64,000 nucleotides of DNA from Cognatundibacterium luofuense (GTDB taxonomy: Bacteria > Pseudomonadota > Gammaproteobacteria > Burkholderiales > Burkholderiaceae_D), in the NCBI RefSeq assembly GCF_018139685.1, contig NZ_JAGSPN010000001.1:1-64000 (forward strand), given 5' to 3'. A program made the position numbers and the translations under genes. Below, piece after piece: positions 43,477-51,900 of the stretch; the first letter of the stretch is position 1; each line of letters opens with the position of its first letter. Under the pieces are notes generated by a model. The model was not told where the DNA came from. It ran no database searches and worked only from the letters and a program-made list of their open reading frames with translations.

Positions 43477-44397
43477 TTATTTTTTCGCTTCAGCAGACGC
43501 GGAAGCAGATGCTGCCGGTGCAGAAGCTGCAGCCGATGCGGAAGCAGAAGCCGATGCAGATGCTTTAGGCTCGTCTTTCACTTCGATCTTCGCTTTTGCT
43601 TTCAGATCGTCCAGCATTTTTTTCAGGTTTTGCTGTTGCAGCTGTTGTGTCAGCGGGGCTTTGATATCGTCCAGCGCTGGCAGTGTCACTGCACGGGAAT
43701 CATCCAGAATGATCACGTGGTAACCGAACTGGGATTTCACCGGTGCTGTGGTGAATTTACCTTTTTCCAGTTTTGCAACGGCTTCACCGAATTCAGGCAC
43801 CATGTTTTTAGGATTGAACCAGCCCAGATCGCCGCCTTTGGTTTTGGAACCCGGATCTTCGGATTTCGCTTTTGCCAGACCTTCAAACGCTTTCACGTCT
43901 TTTTCCAGCTTAGTGATGATGTCTTTCGCTTCGTCTTCAGTTTTCACCAGAATGTGACGCGCTTTGTATTCGTTGCCGCCGGATTCTGCTTTGAATTTGT
44001 CGTATTCCGCTTTCAGTGCTTCATCGGTCACGGTTGCAGACTTCATGTAGTCTTTAACGTAAGCATTTGCCAGAATGGACTGACGTGTCATTTCCAGCTG
44101 GTCTTTCACTTCCGGTGTTTTTTCCAGACCTTTGTTCAGCGCTTCCTGTGCAACGATGATCTGCATTGCCAGATTATCGATCACCATTTTGCGGGTTTCC
44201 GGTGTGTCCGGCAAACCTTGCTGCGCTTGCTGCGCCATGATCTGATCCAGTTGTTTTTTGCTGATCGGTGTGCCGTTGACAGTGGCAGCAACAGCATCTT
44301 TGCTGTCCGCAGCAGTTTCTTTGTTATTGCAGGCGCCCAGCGCCAACAGTGCAACCAGCAATGCACTACCCAGAGCTACACGGGATTTGATCGACAT
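43477..44397 (-). CDS. parvulin-type peptidyl-prolyl isomerase lipoprotein
   Basis: 306 residues. A lipoprotein signal with lipobox LGAC (Cys23), a SurA/PrsA-like N-terminal helical region (VNGTPISKKQLDQIMAQQ), and a rotamase domain about 145-240 (YKARHILVKTEDEAK, LGWFNPKNMVPEF, KSQFGYHVIILDD). It catalyses proline isomerisation and acts as a periplasmic chaperone anchored to a membrane. The C-terminal 30 residues are a Ser/Ala repeat tail. AAGGA precedes the ATG. The gene is bracketed by two inverted 271-bp elements. Alternative name in similar genomes: PrsA-like or EpsD-like foldase. Confidence 0.93.
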   Translation of the reverse strand: MSIKSRVALGSALLVALLALGACNNKETAADSKDAVAATVNGTPISKKQLDQIMAQQAQQGLPDTPETRKMVIDNLAMQIIVAQEALNKGLEKTPEVKDQLEMTRQSILANAYVKDYMKSATVTDEALKAEYDKFKAESGGNEYKARHILVKTEDEAKDIITKLEKDVKAFEGLAKAKSEDPGSKTKGGDLGWFNPKNMVPEFGEAVAKLEKGKFTTAPVKSQFGYHVIILDDSRAVTLPALDDIKAPLTQQLQQQNLKKMLDDLKAKAKIEVKDEPKASASASASASAAASAPAASASASAEAKK

Positions 44398-44641
44398 GAA
44401 GATTTCCTTAAAGTTGAACTGTCTTTACAGCGTATTTTCATTCAAGCATGCAAGAACGCATTGCATCCGGCTCCACCCGCAGGTGAATGCTGATGCAATG
44501 TATTCTGAACACCATGCATCCTAAGTCAGACGACGGAGCATTCTAACCGTGAACGCTCCAGTGTGCCATAACTGTATGCAAACTGTTACGGTTTCCTTCG
44601 GGAACTATTCCCGGGGAATTTCGTTCTACCTGCAGGATTAA

Positions 44642-44912
44642 TAGAACTCATTTCATAAATATCCGCGAGATGCGTTTGTCTCATAGCGCAGGCTGGCAAG
44701 GCGGACAAGGCAGTGAATAGCGGTGCTATTCACAACGCGTCCAACGCTGTCCAGCGTGCGCTATGAGGCAAACCCTTCGGGAACGGAGGTGCCGGGCGCA
44801 TTGCTTTGTTGCGTCGCTTGCACAGGCACCAGCCTGTGCTGCGCAACGACGCCGCGCACTGCCTCCCGGCACCTCGTGTTCGCACTCGTGGCTATTTATG
44901 AAATGAGTTCTA
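44642..44912 (-). mobile_element. MITE-like element, copy 2 (271 bp, inverted)
   Basis: Inverted copy of 43128-43398 with the same perfect 20-bp terminal inverted repeats (44642-44661 and 44893-44912) and the same two internal hairpins. The few differences between the copies are scattered substitutions. It lies 55 bases upstream of the M28 peptidase gene. Confidence 0.88.
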
Positions 44913-44967
44913 CATAACACCCCGCAACCGGACCGCCACTGGTCCGGCATTTCCGACAGGAGACAGA

Positions 44968-46626
44968 ATGAAACAGCTTACCCCGTGGTTCAGTGCAGTC
45001 AGCCTCAGTGTGCTGATGATGGTGTCACCGGTGCAGGCCGCCGGAGAAGAGAAAACCGATAACGGTCTGATTACCCGTCTGCGCGAAGAAGCGCTGCAGA
45101 ACTCACAGGTACAAGACCACTTTTCCGTGCTGACTGATGAAATCGGTGCCCGTTTAACCGGTTCACCCGGCCTGAAGCGGGCGGCAGACTGGGCGCAAAC
45201 CCGTTTGCGCAGCTGGGGGCTTGAGAAAGTGCATACCGAAAGCTTTGCGCCGTTCGGCGTCAGCTGGGAATTCGAACATGCGCGTGTGCGTTTGCTGAGT
45301 CCGTTCGCGCAGGATATTGTGGCCATTCCGAAAGCCTGGACCCCGGGCACCAACGGCCCTGTACAAGCCAAAGTGGTGGTGGCGCGCCTTGCCAGCGAAG
45401 AAGATCTGAGCAAATGGCAGGGCAAACTGGCGGGCATGGTCGTGATGGTGGATGAACCGCTGGCGATGAAACCACATCTGAGCGCCGATGCGCGCCGTCT
45501 GGAAAACCGCGACCTCGAAGAGCTGGTCAAGGTCGATCCAGATACGCTGCCGCGCCGCGATCTGGCGGCCGCGCTGAAACAGTTTCAGTTCCAGAAAAAA
45601 CTGGTGACTTTTCTGAATAACGAAAAAGTGCTGGCAACCCTGCATGTATCGCGCGGTGATGACGGCACGATTTTTGTGCAGGGTGGCGGTTCGTATAAAA
45701 AAGGCGAGGCACAGCCACCAACCGCGCTGGTATTGTCATCCGAAAGCTATAACCGCATTTACCGGCTGGCGGCGAAAAAGCAGGCGGTGGAAATCACGCT
45801 GGATGTGAAAGTACGCAGCGGCGAAGAGCATCCTGAGAATGCGGTGAACGTGCTGGCAGATATTCCGGGCAGCGATAAAAAAGATGAAATCGTGATGCTC
45901 GGCGCGCATCTGGATTCCTGGCACGGTGCGACCGGTGCGACCGATAATGCCGCCGGTGTTGCAGTGATGATGGAAGCGGTGCGCCTGTTGCGCGAAGCCG
46001 GTTTTAAACCGCGCCGCACCATACGGCTGGCGCTGTGGGGCGGTGAAGAGCAGGGCTTGCTCGGCTCGCGCGCATGGGTGCAGCAATGGGTTGCAGCCAG
46101 ACCGGAGATCAGCGATGCCAGCCAGAAAGATCTGCCTTCGTATCTGCGCAGCGGCAGCGCCGGACCACTGCAACTGAAAGCACTGCACGGAAAAATTTCG
46201 GCTTACTTCAATCTGGATAACGGCGGCGGCCGTATTCGCGGTATTTACGCAGAAAACAATGCGGCAGCCAAACCGCTGTTCGAAAGCTGGCTGGCGCCGT
46301 TTGCCGATCTGGGCGCAAACACCGTCACCCTGCGCCGCACCGGCAGTACCGATCATGTCAGTTTTGATGCAGTCGGCGTACCCGGTTTTCAGTTCATTCA
46401 GGACCCGCTGGATTACATGAGCCGCACCCATCACAGCAATATGGATGTGTACGATAAAGTGCCGAAAGCCGACATGGTGCAGGCATCGCTGGTGGTTGCC
46501 AGCTTCATCGCGCACGCCGCGAATCTGCCGGAATTGCTGCCGCGCAAACCGATGCCGAAAGAAAAAACAGAAGTAAAAAATGCCGCTGCCGCTGATGCCA
46601 AACCGGCGGTTGCGGCAACACCATAA
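44968..46626 (+). CDS. secreted M28 family zinc aminopeptidase
   Basis: 552 residues. A signal peptide (cleavage near VQAAG, residue 25), a protease-associated insert (about 140-285), and an M28 catalytic core with metal ligands in LGAHLDSWHGATGATDNAAG (His314, Asp at the second motif), the catalytic GGEEQGLLGS pair of glutamates, YFNLDNGGG, and a final metal His near DYMSRTHHSNMD. It should remove N-terminal residues from peptides in the periplasm or outside the cell. AGGAG lies eight bases before the ATG. A Lys/Ala-rich tail follows the core. Transcribed alone; the promoter must lie in or across the MITE-like element. Confidence 0.93.
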   Translation: MKQLTPWFSAVSLSVLMMVSPVQAAGEEKTDNGLITRLREEALQNSQVQDHFSVLTDEIGARLTGSPGLKRAADWAQTRLRSWGLEKVHTESFAPFGVSWEFEHARVRLLSPFAQDIVAIPKAWTPGTNGPVQAKVVVARLASEEDLSKWQGKLAGMVVMVDEPLAMKPHLSADARRLENRDLEELVKVDPDTLPRRDLAAALKQFQFQKKLVTFLNNEKVLATLHVSRGDDGTIFVQGGGSYKKGEAQPPTALVLSSESYNRIYRLAAKKQAVEITLDVKVRSGEEHPENAVNVLADIPGSDKKDEIVMLGAHLDSWHGATGATDNAAGVAVMMEAVRLLREAGFKPRRTIRLALWGGEEQGLLGSRAWVQQWVAARPEISDASQKDLPSYLRSGSAGPLQLKALHGKISAYFNLDNGGGRIRGIYAENNAAAKPLFESWLAPFADLGANTVTLRRTGSTDHVSFDAVGVPGFQFIQDPLDYMSRTHHSNMDVYDKVPKADMVQASLVVASFIAHAANLPELLPRKPMPKEKTEVKNAAAADAKPAVAATP

Positions 46627-46689
46627 AGTGCATACCGCATCAGTACTGAAATCAGTGCTGACCTTCGGTGCTGATCTTCTGTGTTTTAA

Positions 46690-46715
46690 ACGGCGTCTGC
46701 GGACGCCGTTTTTTA
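46690..46715 (+). terminator. terminator of the M28 peptidase gene
   Basis: ACGGCGTC (46690-46697) pairs with GACGCCGT (46702-46709), followed by six Ts. Confidence 0.92.
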
Positions 46716-46774
46716 TTGCAGCAGGCGCACACACTTTGCGGGATAATTCTGCCGATATTGCAAAGGAGTTTGTT

Positions 46775-47293
46775 ATGAGCGACGCACAACACGAAACCCT
46801 GCCGGACGATTTATCCGGCATGCTGCCGGTCGGCATGATCAGCGGCGGTGGTCTGGCGATACAGGCGCTGGCAGCCGTGGCGCAGCGCAAACGCGGCGTC
46901 GCTGGCTGGGAAGCCTTTCACTACGAAAAAGTGAATGCCGGTGAATTTGAAGTCACCGGCGGCATCGCGGTCACGATTGCCGGCGTGCGCAAATTTCAGG
47001 GCGCACACGATACCGTGATGGTGACCGAAGACGAAGTGATGGCAGAGTTACGCAGCCAGCACCAGCCCGCCGCACCGTTGCCAGTCATGAGTTTGCTGGA
47101 ACAGGACATGCTCGCCAGCGACATCGGCCAGACCAGCAACAGCCACGCCGGTCAGCGATATCTGAAAGTCGTATTCGCCCTGCCCGAAGACGAAGCCGGC
47201 CGCCAGCGCTTACTGCAAGCCTTCCGCTTACAAGCCAGCTTCTTCGGCGCCACCGTGCAGGCCTGCTCGCTGCATGATCATCATCCTTTGTGA
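46775..47293 (+). CDS. protein of unknown function
   Basis: 172 residues. AAGGAG lies seven bases before the ATG at 46775, and codon use is like the neighbours, so this is a real gene. I do not recognise the family. The sequence has a Gly-rich segment (GMISGGGLAIQALAA, about 20-34), a beta-rich middle (GEFEVTGGIAVTIAGVRKF) and a C-terminal ferredoxin-like pattern (YLKVVFALPEDEAGRQRLLQAF). No signal peptide; the end is His-rich (HDHHPL). It follows the M28 gene's terminator and so has its own promoter. Confidence 0.75.
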   Translation: MSDAQHETLPDDLSGMLPVGMISGGGLAIQALAAVAQRKRGVAGWEAFHYEKVNAGEFEVTGGIAVTIAGVRKFQGAHDTVMVTEDEVMAELRSQHQPAAPLPVMSLLEQDMLASDIGQTSNSHAGQRYLKVVFALPEDEAGRQRLLQAFRLQASFFGATVQACSLHDHHPL

Positions 47294-47513
47294 ACGCTGA
47301 TTTCGAGCGCTGATTTCATCAGCACACATGGCGTTTGAATAACTGAACGGAACTGATCGCCGGCAGCGTAATGCGAGGGCGATCAGAGCTTTTCCGGTGG
47401 CTGAGATTGTTAACGCATTTTCAAAAGCATCACAGCGTCAGCGTGCTTTATGCGGATACTATCCGTCACCGGTCTGTCGCAGACAGCGTTTACAGAATCC
47501 GGACGCCCCGGAT

Positions 47514-47897
47514 TCAGACAATCTTACAGTGTATCCACTCGTCTTCTGACAGGCTGTAGATTGCGCACAGGCGGTGGTAGCCGTCGGCGATGATGACTTT
47601 GCCCAGCACTTCATTTCTGACTAACAGCAGCGGCGACAAAGCCGTGCCGCGGGCGACTTTTTTGCGGTCTTTTTCGACGTGAGAATTACTGATGCCGAGC
47701 AGTGATAAGCCGGAAGCGCGGAAGATATCTTTGGCTTTGAAGCGGGTGACGGGTGCGCTGCGCAATGCGCTGATCATGTCATCGACACGATCCGGCGCAT
47801 ACAGCAGGCTCAGATAGGAAGCGGCTGCCGGATAATCCTGTTCTTCAGGTTCGGCTAACCAGTTGATCAGGCTGGTGCTGGCGGATTTGTCCGGCAT
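47514..47897 (-). CDS. ParB/Srx-like small protein of unknown function
   Basis: 127 residues. The C-terminal half resembles the ParB N-terminal-like/sulfiredoxin fold, as in small proteins containing KVIIADGYHRLCAIYSLSED, in which DGYHR corresponds to the nucleotide-contacting D-G-x-H-R motif. The N-terminal half is helical (LINWLAEPEEQDYPAAASYLSLLY). Whether it binds a nucleotide is unknown. The next gene on the same strand ends 40 bases upstream of its start, so they may be one transcript. A similar short protein family is widespread, usually annotated hypothetical. Confidence 0.75.
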   Translation of the reverse strand: MPDKSASTSLINWLAEPEEQDYPAAASYLSLLYAPDRVDDMISALRSAPVTRFKAKDIFRASGLSLLGISNSHVEKDRKKVARGTALSPLLLVRNEVLGKVIIADGYHRLCAIYSLSEDEWIHCKIV

Positions 47898-47936
47898 GGG
47901 CTGCTCCCTGCATCTGTTGAAGACGATACCTGCGAA

Positions 47937-48413
47937 TTACGGAATCGTGACCGAGAAGCCGCCGACGACTTCGCGGAACATATTGCGGCAGCCGTCGCCG
48001 TAAGAAAACGGGGTGATCACAAACAGGCTGACGACCTTGTTATTGGTCACAAAACCCATGAAGCCGAAAAAGCTGCGGCCCGGTTGTGTACCTTCGTAAC
48101 CGATTTCCCACGCGTTGGCGGTAGGGTGTTTAGCGACGCGCTCGCCGTCGTATTCGAGTACCGGCACTTCTTTATTGCCGTTTAATTCCTGTATGCCTTC
48201 CACATGCGCACGCTTACGCGCTTCCAGCACAAAACGGGCGACCGATTCCATGCGGCTGTCGGGAATGTCCATTGCATCCATGCTCAGTACCAGTGAGCTG
48301 CCGGTTTCCGGGCAATACAGATGCAGACGTCCGTCCTGAGATTTGTCTTCCTGTTTGAACCAGTTACGGTTGGTGATAAAAGTAAATTGCTCGTGTGCCC
48401 AGCGGTGTGTCAT
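47937..48413 (-). CDS. protein of unknown function
   Basis: 158 residues, cytoplasmic, mainly beta by appearance: WAHEQFTFITNRNWFKQ, LHLYCPETGSSLVLSM, VLEYDGERVAK, then FFGFMGFVTNNKVVSLFVITP and a final GGFSVTIP strand. I do not recognise the family; the overall look resembles small immunity- or effector-associated beta proteins, but no toxin partner is adjacent. It is upstream of the ParB/Srx-like gene on the same strand. The start at 48413 is the only in-frame ATG near the beginning; the ribosome site is a moderate GGAAG. Confidence 0.68.
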   Translation of the reverse strand: MTHRWAHEQFTFITNRNWFKQEDKSQDGRLHLYCPETGSSLVLSMDAMDIPDSRMESVARFVLEARKRAHVEGIQELNGNKEVPVLEYDGERVAKHPTANAWEIGYEGTQPGRSFFGFMGFVTNNKVVSLFVITPFSYGDGCRNMFREVVGGFSVTIP

Positions 48414-48584
48414 GCGTCTCTTCCTTGCCTGTGATGTAACCTGACCGCCATCGTTGCGGGCGGCAGCGCTTCCCCAGCGGAAGCCGCAACGATTCTAGCG
48501 GAAATCCCTGTCCGCCGGTACGCGTCTGCGGCGGCGGTGAGACAGCGGCGGCAACGGAATGCACTCACAGAGCTGTAAATGGCC

Positions 48585-48680
48585 AGAATGCGGTGTTCTG
48601 CACAGGTTTTTTGCCTGTTTTTGCGGACGTCGGCAGAAACAGTGGCGCTCCGGACAGGTAGTTTTTAGCCGAAATGACGA
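48585..48680 (+). repeat. intergenic repeat, copy D
   Basis: Begins AGAATGCGGTGTTCTGCACA and continues with CGGACGTCGGCAGAAACAGTGG, combining features of copies A/B and C/F. It lies in the 567-base interval 48414-48980. The rest of that interval shows no convincing gene, despite an open frame on the plus strand. Confidence 0.65.
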
Positions 48681-48980
48681 AATTTGCATGGTGAGTCTGC
48701 GCTCGCCTGCCGGTTTTCAATCCCGATATTGCACTGCAAAACAAAAAAGCGGTCAGCGCATGATGCTTGCAGGGTTTCTGTCGGGCAAATACCAGTATCC
48801 GACGGTAAATCGCTGTGGCGGCGGTATTTCCGGCTTTGTCGCAGCGCAATCTGCCCGCGTTTTACGCTGCCGGAATGACGTAAAAATCCTGCCGGGATTT
48901 GTTGAAAGACGCAGATTAGAGGATACTGTCGACAGTGTTTCTGAGCTTGTTTTTCGTGTCTTCCCAATCAAGGAGAGCGT

Positions 48981-51900
48981 ATGTCCAACTCGCACTTCGC
49001 AGAGCTGATCGCTTATGCGCAAGCCCACCCACATCCCGCGGCCGACCGCCAGGGACCTTTCCTCACTGCTTACTTCGAAAATACCGATCCGGATGAAATC
49101 GTGGTTCGTGGTCCGGCCACGCTGTATGCCGAGGCCAGCGCGCACTGGCGCCTGCTCGACACAGCACGCGCACCGGGCACACCGCGTATCCGCGTGTACA
49201 ACCCGACACTGGCTGAAGACGGCTTTGTCAGCGATCACACCATCGTGCAGATCGTGAATGACAATATGCCGTTTCTGGTGGATTCGGTCACGATGGCGAT
49301 TAACCGCAGTGGCCGTACAGCACACTGGATTGTGCATCCGTTGCTGAGCGTGCAGCGTGATGCTGCCGGTCAGGTCAGCGCGGTATCGACCGTCGCAGCG
49401 GCAAAAGCACGCGGCGCGACCGATCCGGTGGAATCGCTGATCATGGTGGAATGCGACCGTATTCTGAATCTGGCCGATCAGCAGGCACTGGCGGATGAAT
49501 TGCAAACCGTACTGGATGATGTGCGTGCTGCCGTCTCCGACTGGCAAGCGATGATGGATCGCGTGACTGACGTCTGCAATGCCTGCGAACAGTACGGCAG
49601 CGGCCCGGAAGTGCAGGAAGGCGTGGCTTTCCTGCGCTGGCTGGAAGACCGCCATTTCACTTTCCTCGGCGCGCGTGATTACGATCTGCAATACGATGGC
49701 GACAAAGTGTCGCTGGTCGCCGTGCCGGAATCCGGTCTCGGTATTCTGCGCGGCAAAGCGCAAACCACACAGGCGTATTTACCGGCCGAAGTACTGGCGA
49801 TTCTGCAATCCGATGAAGTGGTGCTGGTCACCAAAGCGATGACCCGTGCCACGGTGCATCGTCCGTCCTGGCTCGATTATGTATCGGTCAAACGCTATAA
49901 CGCCGAAGGCAAAGTGATCGGTGAATCGCGCTTCCTCGGTCTGTACACGTCCACCGCTTACTCTGCGCCGGTCAGTGAAATTCCGCGTGTGCGTCAGCGC
50001 GTTGCCGCGGTGCTGGAAGCGTCCGGTGTTGTGCCGCAAAGCCATGCAGCGAAAGCCTTGCAGGCGATTCTGGACGATTATCCGCGGGATGAATTGTTCC
50101 AGATCGATGCTGCCACGCTGACCGAGCACGCGCTCGGCATACTGCGTTTGCAGGAAAGACAGCGTACCCGTTTATTTGTACGCCGCGATCCGTTCGGCCG
50201 CTTTACATCGGCGCAGGTGTTCGTGCCGCGTGACCGTTACAACACTGAGCTGCGCGTCAAAGTCAGCCGTGAACTGATGATGGCGCTGAATGGCCAGTCA
50301 GTGGAATTCACACCGATGCTGACCGACAGCCCGCTGGCCCGTATTCATTATCAGATCCGTGCACGTGACCGTGCGCCTCAGCAAATTCCGCTGGCCGCGC
50401 TGGAAACCCGCATCGCCCGCCTGTCGCAGCGCTGGGAAGATGAATGCACGTCTGAATTGCTGCGCACCCACGGCGAAGGCAATGGCTTGCTGCTGGCGAA
50501 CCGCTTTGCACAGGCTTTCCCGACCGCTTACCGTGAAGACTTCTCACCGCAGGTTGGTGCCGAAGACGCCGATATGCTGGCAGGTCTGAATGCGCAGGCA
50601 CCGATGGTGGTGCGCCTGTACCGCCCGCTGGATGCAGAGCCGGGCATGCTGCGCTTTAAGATTTACAACACCGCCAAAGTCGCATTGTCTGACTCCCTGC
50701 CGGTGTTGGAGCACATGGGCGCACGTGTACTGGACGAGCATCCTTATCAGGTCACACAGGAAGATCAGAATTTATGGATTCATGATCTGGGTCTGCAATT
50801 GCCGCCGGATACGGATCTGGCTGCGATCAAAACCCGCTTTGAAACCATGTTCAGTCAGGTCTGGCGCGGCGAAGTGGAAAGCGATGATCTGAACAAACTG
50901 GTCCTCAGCACCAGTCTGGATGCGCGTTCCATCGTTGTGCTGCGTGCCTGCACCCGTTATTTCAAACAACTGGGCTTTGCTTACAGCCAGTCGTATATTG
51001 AAGCGGCGCTCAATAAAAATTCCGTCATCACACAATGCATCGGTGAGTATTTCGGTGCGCGCTTCAAGCCGGATTTTGCAGGTGACCGTCAGGCAGCGCA
51101 GCAGCAATTGCGTGAAAAACTGGAAGCCGAACTCGCGCATGTGGAAAGTCTGGACGAAGACCGTATCCTGCGTCAGTTCTTTGCGACAGTGAATGCAACT
51201 CTGCGTACTAATCTGTGGCAAACCCAGGCTGATGGCAGCTACAAGCCTTACATGAGCTTCAAAATCAATCCGCGCGAAGTGCCGAACATGCCGGAACCGA
51301 AGCCGCTGTTTGAAATTTTTGTGTATTCACCGCGTGTTGAAGGCGTGCATCTGCGCTTCGGCAAAGTGGCGCGCGGTGGCTTGCGCTGGTCGGATCGTCG
51401 TGAAGATTTCCGTACCGAAATTCTGGGTCTGGTCAAAGCGCAGCAAGTCAAAAATACCGTCATCGTGCCGGTCGGCTCCAAAGGCGGTTTCGTGCTGAAA
51501 AATGCACCACCGGCGACCGACCGCGAAGCGTATCTGGCCGAAGGCGTGGCTTGCTACCGCATTTTCCTGTCCGGCTTGCTGGATCTGACGGATAACATCG
51601 TCAAAGGTCAGGTGGTGCCGCCAGCCCGTCTGGTGCGCCATGATCCGGATGATCCTTATCTGGTGGTTGCTGCTGACAAAGGTACGGCGACTTTCTCGGA
51701 TATCGCCAACAGCGTATCGGCGGATTACGGCTTCTGGCTGGATGATGCATTCGCGTCCGGCGGTTCGGTGGGTTACGACCATAAAAAAATGGGCATTACC
51801 GCGCGTGGCGCGTGGGAATCGGTCAAACGCCATTTCCGTTCGATGGGTATCAATACCCAGACCACACCGTTCACCGTGGCCGGTATCGGCGATATGTCCG

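Noticed and set aside
43128-44912. A true composite transposon carrying the foldase gene
   Set aside because: No transposase is present and no flanking target duplication around the whole unit can be shown; the two elements may have inserted independently.
45736-46890. Minus-strand 384-codon frame opposite the M28 peptidase
   Set aside because: Antisense of a gene with clear catalytic motifs; it also runs through that gene's terminator.
48559-49008. 149-codon plus-strand frame before the glutamate dehydrogenase gene
   Set aside because: It overlaps repeat D and the start of the dehydrogenase gene; Cys/Arg-rich translation without family resemblance.
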